The position numbers and the translations under genes are program-made. DNA of 5,812 nt, from assembly GCA_001766965.1 (NCBI GenBank), contig MEKM01000129.1, positions 1 to 5,812 of the forward strand. Reading direction: 5' to 3'. The DNA comes from Acidobacteria bacterium RIFCSPHIGHO2_01_FULL_67_28. Lineage in GTDB: Bacteria > Acidobacteriota > Terriglobia > Acidiferrales > 2-02-FULL-67-57. The notes beneath the pieces were generated by a model that searched no databases, had not been told where the DNA came from, and saw only the letters and a program-made list of their open reading frames with translations. Numbering within the stretch: position 1 is the stretch's first letter; the number at the start of each line of letters is the position of its first letter. Below, piece after piece: positions 1-4,753 of the stretch.

Positions 1-27
1 CTCTTCCTCCCTTGGTGAGTTGCCCCT

Positions 28-52
28 CCGGCCGGCGCCTTCACTCGGCCGG
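28..52. repeat. GC-rich inverted repeat in the 5' leader
   Basis: CCGGCCG (28-34) and CGGCCGG (46-52) are perfect 7-bp complements around an 11-nt loop. There is no T-run after it on the + strand, so it is not a convincing intrinsic terminator. It could be the end structure of an upstream transcript or simply a consequence of high GC. Function unknown. Confidence 0.4.
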
Positions 53-84
53 GTTCACTCTCTTGCTTCGATGCCGCACCGCGG

Positions 85-103
85 CGCGGGGTTTCTCCCC
101 GCG
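85..103. repeat. GC-rich hairpin in the 5' leader
   Basis: CGCGGGG (85-91) and CCCCGCG (97-103) form a perfect 7-bp stem with a TTTCT loop. No poly-T follows on the + strand (next bases GCCGGCG), so a rho-independent terminator is not supported. It sits just upstream of the candidate promoter and may mark the boundary with an upstream gene outside the window. Confidence 0.4.
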
Positions 104-124
104 GCCGGCGTGTGACGGTCGTCG

Positions 125-153
125 TTGACTCCGTACCACCTCGATAATAACAT
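125..153 (+). promoter_or_regulatory. Candidate sigma70-type promoter for the Rieske/cyt b/cyt c operon
   Basis: TTGACT (125-130, five of six matches to TTGACA) is followed after exactly 17 nt by TAACAT (148-153, four of six to TATAAT). The A/T-rich patch at 144-150 stands out in this GC-rich leader. Transcription would begin near 160, about 40 nt before the Rieske ATG. This is a consensus match only; an alternative -10 reading, GATAAT (143-148), has no suitably spaced -35. Confidence 0.35.
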
Positions 154-168
154 CGGAGGTCACTCCGA
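138..168. promoter_or_regulatory. Overlapping dyads at the promoter (operator-like)
   Basis: ACCTCGAT (138-145) pairs with ATCG-G-AGGT (152-160), 8 bp with one bulged G, so the dyad brackets the putative -10. A second dyad, TCGGAG (153-158) with CTCCGA (163-168) around GTCA, shares its left arm with the first. The two are mutually exclusive as RNA or could be a repressor site as DNA. The GGAGGT at 155-160 looks like a Shine-Dalgarno sequence but has no start codon at the right distance. No known operator was recognised. Confidence 0.3.
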
Positions 169-201
169 CTCTCGCGGGGTTTTGCGGCAACGTAGCTGCT
201 A

Positions 202-681
202 ATGAGCGAAGCAACGCCAGGCACAAATGAGCGCCGCCAGAAACCCGCGCCCGGGCGGCGCACGCTGCTCGGGTTTCTTCTGGGCTCGAGCCTGCTGGCC
301 TCGCTGGCCTCCATCATCTATCCCATCCTGAACTTCATCCTGCCGCCCCCGACCGGGGAGGTGGACACCGACACGGTGGTGGCGGGGCGGGCCGACGAGC
401 TCGCGCCCAACAGCGGCAAAATCTTCCGCTTCGGCAGCCGCCCGGGGATTCTCGTGCGCACGCCGGCCGGCGACTATTGCGCCTTCAGCGCCACCTGCAC
501 CCACCTCGAATGCACCGTGCAGTACCGCGGGCGCGAGCACGACATCTGGTGCGCCTGCCACAACGGCGTCTACGACCTGCAAGGCCGCAACGTCAGCGGG
601 CCGCCGCCGCGCCCGCTGGAAGTCTACGACGTGCACGTGCAGGGCGAGGACGTGGTGGTCGCGCGCCGCGGGCGGAGCTAG
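202..681 (+). CDS. Rieske [2Fe-2S] iron-sulfur protein of a bc-type quinol oxidoreductase
   Basis: This 159-residue protein carries electrons from quinol at the Qo site of cytochrome b to the c-type cytochrome on the outer face of the membrane. The N-terminus has a twin-arginine motif (R19-R20-T-L-L) followed by one hydrophobic segment (about 22-47), as expected for a Tat-exported, anchored Rieske protein. The cluster motifs are box I C99-T-H101 with C104, and box II C117-A-C119-H120. C99, H101, C117 and H120 are the expected cluster ligands, and C104-C119 the stabilising disulfide. Box II continues N-G-V-Y124, so the usual CPCHGS serine is missing while the potential-tuning tyrosine is kept; this usually means a lower midpoint potential. 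The ATG at 202 is forced by an in-frame TAG at 193-195, and no clear Shine-Dalgarno precedes it. The gene ends 4 nt before cytochrome b. Family assignment is firm (QcrA/PetC-like). Confidence 0.95.
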   Translation: MSEATPGTNERRQKPAPGRRTLLGFLLGSSLLASLASIIYPILNFILPPPTGEVDTDTVVAGRADELAPNSGKIFRFGSRPGILVRTPAGDYCAFSATCTHLECTVQYRGREHDIWCACHNGVYDLQGRNVSGPPPRPLEVYDVHVQGEDVVVARRGRS

Positions 682-685
682 TCGC

Positions 686-1756
686 ATGCCGTCGCTGCTC
701 GAGCCGCTCCGCCGCTGGTACCAAGAACGCTTCGGCGATTTCTTTTCCCACCTGGTTGAGAAAAAAAAGGTCCCCCGCCACGGGCACACCCTCTGGTACT
801 ACCTGGGCGGGATGACCTTGTTCCTGTATTTCATCCAGGTGGCCACCGGCATCCTGCTGCTGCTCTACTACCGGCCCTCGCCCGGCGAAGCCTTCGAGAG
901 CGTGCAGTTCATCATGACCAGGGTGCGCTTCGGCTGGCTGATCCGCGGGCTGCACGCCTGGGCGGGCAACCTGCTCATCCTCACCGCCATGCTGCACATG
1001 TTCTCGACCTACTTCCTCAAGGCCTACCGGCCGCCGCGGGAGCTGACCTGGGTGAGCGGCTGCCTGCTTTTTTTCCTTTTTCTCGGCTTCGGCTTCAGCG
1101 GATACCTGCTGCCGTGGAACGAGCTGGCCTTCTTCGCCACCAAAGTCGGCACCGAGATGATGGCGGCGGTGCCGGTGATCGGCCACTGGATGCTCACCGT
1201 CTTCCGCGGCGGCGAGCAGGTGACCGGCGCGACCCTGACGCGCTTCTTCGGCTTCCACGTGGCCATCCTGCCGCTGCTCACCACGGCGGTGCTGGCGAAT
1301 CACCTTTTCTTCGTGCAGCACTTCGGCATGAGCGTGCCGCCGGCGGTCGAGCGCAGCGGCGAGACGCGGGCGCCGATGCCCTTCTTCCCGAACTTCCTTC
1401 TGCGCGACCTCATCGGCTGGTACATCGCCCTGGGCGTGCTGGCGGCGCTGGCGGCCTTCGACCCCTGGGAGCTCGGCGTCAAAGCCGACCCGTTCGCGCC
1501 CACGCCCGCCGGCATCCGCCCGGAGTGGTACTTCCTTTTCATGTTTCAAACGCTGAAGCTGCTGCCGGCGAAGCTGCTGTGGATCGAGGGCGAGCAGTTC
1601 GGGGTGCTGGTGTTCGGGGCTGCGGCCACGCTCTGGGTGCTGGTGCCGTTTCTCGACCGCAACCCCGAGGGGCGCAGCGGGAAGCTCTTCACCTTCGCCG
1701 GCGTGGCCATCGTAATCTACATCGTGGCGATGTCGCTCTGGGGCTGGATGGGCTAG
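686..1756 (+). CDS. Cytochrome b (fused b6 and subunit IV) of a bc-type quinol oxidoreductase
   Basis: This 356-residue membrane protein oxidises quinol and carries two b hemes across the membrane. Seven helices are visible: A about 36-62, B 84-111, C 122-143, D 188-212, E 241-258, F 305-323, G 334-354. The first four match cytochrome b6 and the last three subunit IV, here joined in one chain. Heme ligands are H90/H104 in helix B and H191/H206 in helix D. The helix-D spacing of 14 intervening residues is the b6 type; mitochondrial-type cytochrome b has 13. The Qo motif PEWY is at 279-282. The position of the heme-ci cysteine in b6 (before LGG) holds Y39, so covalent heme ci is not expected. 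The start ATG has GGAG 8 nt upstream (674-677). The gene lies 4 nt after the Rieske gene and 2 nt before the cytochrome c gene. An A8 run at 761-768 codes for K26-K28. Confidence 0.96.
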   Translation: MPSLLEPLRRWYQERFGDFFSHLVEKKKVPRHGHTLWYYLGGMTLFLYFIQVATGILLLLYYRPSPGEAFESVQFIMTRVRFGWLIRGLHAWAGNLLILTAMLHMFSTYFLKAYRPPRELTWVSGCLLFFLFLGFGFSGYLLPWNELAFFATKVGTEMMAAVPVIGHWMLTVFRGGEQVTGATLTRFFGFHVAILPLLTTAVLANHLFFVQHFGMSVPPAVERSGETRAPMPFFPNFLLRDLIGWYIALGVLAALAAFDPWELGVKADPFAPTPAGIRPEWYFLFMFQTLKLLPAKLLWIEGEQFGVLVFGAAATLWVLVPFLDRNPEGRSGKLFTFAGVAIVIYIVAMSLWGWMG

Positions 1757-1758
1757 CG

Positions 1759-3009
1759 ATGCGCGCGCCTTTCACGCTCCTCCTGGCGCTCGTCGTCGTC
1801 GGCGGCGCGCCGCTGGCAGCGCAGGAGAAGCCGCGGCCCCAGCCCACCGACTCCTGCTCCGACTGCCACACCGTGCTCGAGCATGAGCCCGCCAAGAAGT
1901 ACCTCGAGGACATTCACCGCGCCCGCGGGCTCACCTGCGCCGCCTGCCACGGGGGCGACCCGACGGCCGAAGACATGCCGGACGCCATGAGCCCGGCCCG
2001 GGGGTACCGCGGCGTCCCGAAACGCTCGGAGATTCCCCAGTTGTGCGCCCGGTGCCACTCCGACGCCGCCTTCATGCGCGCCTACAACCCCTCGCTGCGC
2101 ACCGACCAGTCGGCGCAGTACTGGACGAGCGTGCACGGGCGGCGCCTCGGCCAGGGCGACCCCCGCGTCGCCGTCTGCACCGACTGCCACAGCGTGCACG
2201 ACATCCGACCCGCCTCGAGCCCGCTGTCGAGCGTCTATCCCCCGAATATCCCGCAGACGTGCGGCCGCTGCCACGCTGACGCCGAGCGGATGAAGCCCTA
2301 CAAGATTGCCACCGACCAGTTGGCGGGCTACCAGGCCAGCGTCCACTACCAGAAGCTCACCGGGGGCGACCTGTCGTCGCCCACCTGCGCCACCTGCCAC
2401 GGCAACCACGGCGCCGCCCCGCCGGGCGTGGCTTCGGTCGAGCGCGTCTGCGGCACCTGCCACGTCTTCCAGGAGCAGCTCTTCGACCAGAGCCCGCACC
2501 GGCGCGCCTGGGAGCCGCTGGGGCTGCCCGCCTGCTCCACCTGCCACAGCAACCACCGCATCGAAGCCACCGGCGACTTCCTCGTGGGCACCGGCGACCG
2601 CGCCGTCTGCGTCACCTGTCATACCGAAGGCGACAACGGCTGGACGGCAGCGCGCGATATGAACACCAAGCTCGCCGAGCTTGATGCTGCGCTCGGGCAA
2701 GCTTCCGGGTTGCTTGGCCGCGCCGAGCGCGCCGGGGTGGACGTGAGCGAAGGCCGGCTGACCGAAGCCGGCGCCCGCGAAAAACTCATCAAAGCCCGCG
2801 TGGACGTCCACGCCTTCAACGCCCAGCGCGTGGAAGAGACGGTCGGCGAAGGCATGAAGATCACGGCCGAGGTCCAGGCGGCCGGCAACGAAGCCCTGGC
2901 CGAGCTCGCTTTCCGCCGCAAAGGCCTGGGATTGTCGCTCCTGGCTATCGCCTTCGTCGTCTTGAGCCTCTGGCTCCTCCTCCGCCACCTCGAACGCCCC
3001 ACTCCCTAG
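1759..3009 (+). CDS. Nonaheme c-type cytochrome with C-terminal membrane anchor, third subunit of the bc-type complex
   Basis: This 416-residue protein has a cleavable signal peptide (about 1-21, ending A-A|Q) and nine CxxCH heme sites starting at C33, C60, C96, C140, C168, C210, C231, C259 and C284. A helical, charged region (about 300-386) without hemes follows, then a membrane helix (389-408). The first eight hemes form four paired units: CxxCH, a spacer with a conserved Tyr/Ser-x-His (H53, H126, H196, H247), then CxxCH, with a trailing His in three units (H147, H217, H266). These extra histidines are candidate distal axial ligands. Units two and three are clearly homologous, both beginning I-P-Q-x-C. 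No CxxCK or other catalytic heme motif is present, so an electron-transfer role is favoured over nitrite or hydroxylamine catalysis. It starts 2 nt after cytochrome b, so it probably replaces cytochrome c1 or f. It resembles cytochrome c554/c3-like multiheme proteins; the exact family is unnamed. Confidence 0.93.
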   Translation: MRAPFTLLLALVVVGGAPLAAQEKPRPQPTDSCSDCHTVLEHEPAKKYLEDIHRARGLTCAACHGGDPTAEDMPDAMSPARGYRGVPKRSEIPQLCARCHSDAAFMRAYNPSLRTDQSAQYWTSVHGRRLGQGDPRVAVCTDCHSVHDIRPASSPLSSVYPPNIPQTCGRCHADAERMKPYKIATDQLAGYQASVHYQKLTGGDLSSPTCATCHGNHGAAPPGVASVERVCGTCHVFQEQLFDQSPHRRAWEPLGLPACSTCHSNHRIEATGDFLVGTGDRAVCVTCHTEGDNGWTAARDMNTKLAELDAALGQASGLLGRAERAGVDVSEGRLTEAGAREKLIKARVDVHAFNAQRVEETVGEGMKITAEVQAAGNEALAELAFRRKGLGLSLLAIAFVVLSLWLLLRHLERPTP

Positions 3010-3065
3010 GGGTGCCCCGCCCTTCCGCTTTGTGAAGCGTGGAGGCTTCCCTCGGCCCCGAAGGC

Positions 3066-3099
3066 GAAATGCGTCCACAACGCGTTGCAGACGCATTTC
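3066..3099. repeat. 34-bp near-perfect palindrome (REP-like)
   Basis: GAAATGCGTC (3066-3075) and GACGCATTTC (3090-3099) are perfect 10-bp complements. Inside them CAACG|CGTTG (3078-3087) is itself palindromic, separated by two mismatched CA pairs. A single dinucleotide change (CA to TG at 3076-3077) would make the whole 34 bp a perfect palindrome, so it looks like a slightly decayed copy of a dispersed element. No T-run follows. It lies 57 nt after the cytochrome c stop codon and might also serve as 3'-end structure for that transcript. Confidence 0.6.
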
Positions 3100-3102
3100 C
3101 GG

Positions 3103-3123
3103 GCCTGCCTGCAGCAGGCAGGC
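3103..3123. repeat. Perfect 10-bp inverted repeat (REP-like hairpin)
   Basis: GCCTGCCTGC (3103-3112) and GCAGGCAGGC (3114-3123) are perfect complements around a single A at 3113; as RNA this gives an 8-bp stem with a five-base loop. The arms are also tandem CCTG/CAGG units. It starts 4 nt after the preceding palindrome, suggesting a compound repeat. No poly-T tract follows. Confidence 0.6.
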
Positions 3124-3163
3124 AAACCAGGAGCAGGCGCGGCGGCCGGTTAGGGTCTTACTT

Positions 3164-3235
3164 GTGGCACAGGCCTCTGGCCTGTGAACACCGGCGGGAC
3201 CCTTCGGCTCCGCTCAGGGCAGGCGCCGGTGCCAC
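3164..3235. repeat. Composite nested palindromic repeat (three-way-junction type)
   Basis: The outer arms GTGGCAC (3164-3170) and GTGCCAC (3229-3235) enclose two hairpins: CACAGGCC-TCT-GGCCTGTG (3168-3186) and CACCGGCG (3189-3196) with CGCCGGTG (3224-3231). The second encloses CCCT (3200-3203) and AGGG (3216-3219). The outer and inner arms overlap by three bases, so GTGG/CCAC plus the two hairpins gives a three-way junction. The minus strand reads CPERSRR in one frame, a peptide string I recognise as a translation artefact of dispersed palindromic repeats (established pattern, from memory). Likely a non-coding interspersed repeat. Confidence 0.65.
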
Positions 3236-3350
3236 CTATCCTTTGGGCTTTTTTCCGCAGCGCTGGGAGTTCTAGCCCCGCCGCGTTTCTCGACACGGCG
3301 CGCTTCCCTCTGGTCAGGCCTCTAACTCCTTTGTTTCCGCAAAGAAGAGA
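3236..3350. other. Gene-free spacer between the repeats and the structured leader
   Basis: No reading frame here is convincing on either strand. It contains a T6 run (3249-3254) that starts 13 nt after the composite palindrome, too far for a standard intrinsic terminator, and less GC-rich patches (for example 3321-3350) than the genes on either side. It may hold decayed sequence or the promoter of the next operon, but no consensus promoter was found. Confidence 0.5.
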
Positions 3351-3554
3351 GCTGCCCCGCGGCCTTCGGTTTGGCAGCGCAGATGCCCTAGCCGAGGGCA
3401 AATGAAAGGGAGAAGGGCGGCCAGGGCTATGACACTGCCAAACCTCCACACCCGACGCCTCACTCGGTTTGGTTGCCTGGTTTGCTCTCTCGTTTCTCGC
3501 AGTGGTTTTGCGGAAGTAGAGGTTGCTCCCCTAAGGCCGGCGGCGACGGAGGTT
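3351..3554 (+). promoter_or_regulatory. Possible switching RNA leader of the radical SAM operon
   Basis: Several complementary segments precede the radical SAM start. A: GCTGCC (3351-3356) can pair with GGCAGC (3373-3378). B: GGTTTGGCAG (3368-3377) pairs perfectly over 10 bp with C: CTGCCAAACC (3435-3444). The CCAAACC part of C (3438-3444) can instead pair with D: GGTTTGG (3466-3472). Finally AACCTCC (3441-3447) is complementary over 7 nt to GGAGGTT (3548-3554), the ribosome binding site. A local hairpin TGCCCT/AGGGCA (3384-3400) lies within the B-C loop. A:B, B:C, C:D and C:ribosome-site pairings exclude one another, the logic of an attenuator or translational switch. No known riboswitch class was recognised; chance complementarity or a decayed repeat is possible. 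Confidence 0.3.
3548..3552 (+). promoter_or_regulatory. Ribosome binding site fixing the radical SAM start
   Basis: GGAGG lies 7 nt before the ATG at 3560, the best Shine-Dalgarno/start pair in the window. It decides in favour of this ATG over an in-frame TTG at 3473, whose extra 29 residues show no conserved content. Confidence 0.8.
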
Positions 3555-3559
3555 CGCCC

Positions 3560-4753
3560 ATGAACCAAGAATTCGTGCCGCGCCTGGTCTTCTGGGAGTT
3601 GACAACGGGATGCAACCTGCGCTGCGTCCATTGTCGCGCCACCGCTCAAGAGCTTGCCTCACCCTATGACCTGTCGACGCCCGACGCCCTGAAGGTCATC
3701 GAGCAAGTCTCCAGCGTTTCCCACCCGATACTCATCTTGAGCGGTGGCGAACCTCTCTTCCGCAAAGATTTGTTTCAGTTGGCTGCCTACGCGGTGGAGC
3801 GCGGGCTGCTGGTGGCCCTGGCCACGAACGGGACGCTCATCACGCCCGCGGTGGCCGGCGAGATCCGCTCGGCCGGCGTCCGGCGCGTCGCCATCAGCTT
3901 CGACGGCGCCGACGCCGAAACCCACGACCGCTTCCGCGGCATCCCCGGAGCGTTCGAGGCCGCCCGGCGCGGTTTGAAGAACGTCCAGGACGCCGGGCTC
4001 TCGACCCAAATCAACACCACCATCGCCCGGCACAACGCCCACCAGCTGCCGCAAATCCTCGAGATGGCGCTCGCGCTGGGCGTGGACGCCCTGCACACCT
4101 TCCTGCTGGTGCCGGTGGGCTGCGGCGTGAACATCGCCGACGAGCAGATGGTGCCGGCGGCGGAGTACGAAAAGATTCTGCACTGGTTCTACGACCGGGA
4201 GCGCGAAGGGCGGCTGGAGCTGAAGGCCACCTGCGCTCCCCATTATTTCCGGGTTCGGAAGCAACGCGAAGTCAATGAGCGGCGCGCGGCCCAAGCCCAG
4301 ATGGACGCCCCCCATCCTGGCGCCCTTGGCGCGGACCTCAAGTCGCGCGCCGCTCACCCTTCCCGTCACCCGCAGATGGCGGCGGTCACCAAAGGCTGCC
4401 TCGCCGGCAGCGCCGTCTGCTTCATCTCCCACCGCGGTGAAGTGTTCCCCTGCGGCTACCTGCCGGTGAAAGCCGGCGACCTGCGCACCGAGAGCTTCGC
4501 CGAAATCTGGGAGAGTTCGCCCGTCTTCGCCGCCCTGCGCAACCCCGACAACTTGAAGGGCAAGTGCGGCGCCTGCGAGTTCCGCCGGATTTGCCTGGGC
4601 TGCCGCGCCCGCGCCTTCGCGGCCACGGGCGACTATCTCGACGAAGAACCGTTCTGCGCCTACCAGCCGCGCCCCACCCGGCCGGTGGCGGCCGCGCCCG
4701 GCGATCCCCGCGGCAACGGCCACGGGAAGCTGGAGACGGGGGTGGTAGTGTGA
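3560..4753 (+). CDS. Radical SAM/SPASM protein, AhbD/NirJ-type (probable heme-maturation enzyme)
   Basis: This 397-residue protein has the radical SAM motif C18-x3-C22-x2-C25 that binds the SAM-cleaving [4Fe-4S] cluster, preceded by the L-V-F-W-E-L-T-T-G stretch typical of heme-pathway members. SAM-binding motifs follow: GGEP (62-65), a T-N-G-T loop (89-92) and S-F-D-G (113-116). The C-terminus is a SPASM-type region with cysteines at C280, C287, C298, C336, C339, C345, C348 and C366 (C-G-x-C-x5-C-x-G-C core), likely binding auxiliary clusters. The closest remembered family is AhbD, which decarboxylates Fe-coproporphyrin III to heme b in the siroheme-dependent route; NirJ and AhbC are relatives, so the exact reaction is uncertain. 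Residues about 239-273 form an Ala/Arg/Pro/His-rich insertion. The ATG is chosen for the GGAGG 7 nt upstream. The stop overlaps the next gene by 4 nt, indicating translational coupling. Confidence 0.85.
   Translation: MNQEFVPRLVFWELTTGCNLRCVHCRATAQELASPYDLSTPDALKVIEQVSSVSHPILILSGGEPLFRKDLFQLAAYAVERGLLVALATNGTLITPAVAGEIRSAGVRRVAISFDGADAETHDRFRGIPGAFEAARRGLKNVQDAGLSTQINTTIARHNAHQLPQILEMALALGVDALHTFLLVPVGCGVNIADEQMVPAAEYEKILHWFYDREREGRLELKATCAPHYFRVRKQREVNERRAAQAQMDAPHPGALGADLKSRAAHPSRHPQMAAVTKGCLAGSAVCFISHRGEVFPCGYLPVKAGDLRTESFAEIWESSPVFAALRNPDNLKGKCGACEFRRICLGCRARAFAATGDYLDEEPFCAYQPRPTRPVAAAPGDPRGNGHGKLETGVVV

Noticed and set aside
41..226. Minus-strand 61-residue open frame in the leader
   Set aside because: No homology-like features; it spans hairpins and the candidate promoter.
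593..1549. Long minus-strand open frame antisense to cytochrome b
   Set aside because: Low-complexity Arg/Gly/Ala/His/Glu-rich product with no recognisable motif; it mirrors a gene with certain identity and is explained by high GC at third positions.
1759..3009. Nonaheme protein as a catalytic nitrite or hydroxylamine enzyme
   Set aside because: All nine heme motifs are CxxCH, there is no CxxCK or other catalytic-heme signature, and the gene sits in a Rieske/cytochrome b operon.
3026..3039. CGCTT-TGTG-AAGCG hairpin after the cytochrome c stop as a terminator
   Set aside because: Only a 5-bp stem and no T-run follows.
1753..3096. 447-codon minus-strand open frame antisense to the nonaheme cytochrome
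   Set aside because: Ala/Gly/Val-rich without domains; the opposite strand has nine CxxCH motifs, a signal peptide and an anchor.
3224..3254. Composite palindrome plus T6 as an intrinsic terminator
   Set aside because: The T-run starts 13 nt after the stem, too far for standard rho-independent termination.
3150..3449. Minus-strand small open frame containing CPERSRR
   Set aside because: It runs through the composite palindrome; this peptide string is typical of translated dispersed repeats, not of a real protein.
3473..3559. TTG-initiated N-terminal extension of the radical SAM protein
   Set aside because: The ATG at 3560 has GGAGG at 7 nt, and homologous proteins start shortly before the L-V-F-W-E motif.
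3314..3649. Minus-strand 111-residue open frame crossing the radical SAM start
   Set aside because: Overlaps the ribosome site and 5' end of a firm gene and shows no recognisable domain; at most a decayed remnant.
3659..4723. 354-codon minus-strand open frame antisense to the radical SAM gene
   Set aside because: Product is compositionally biased and motif-free; the + strand gene is unambiguous.
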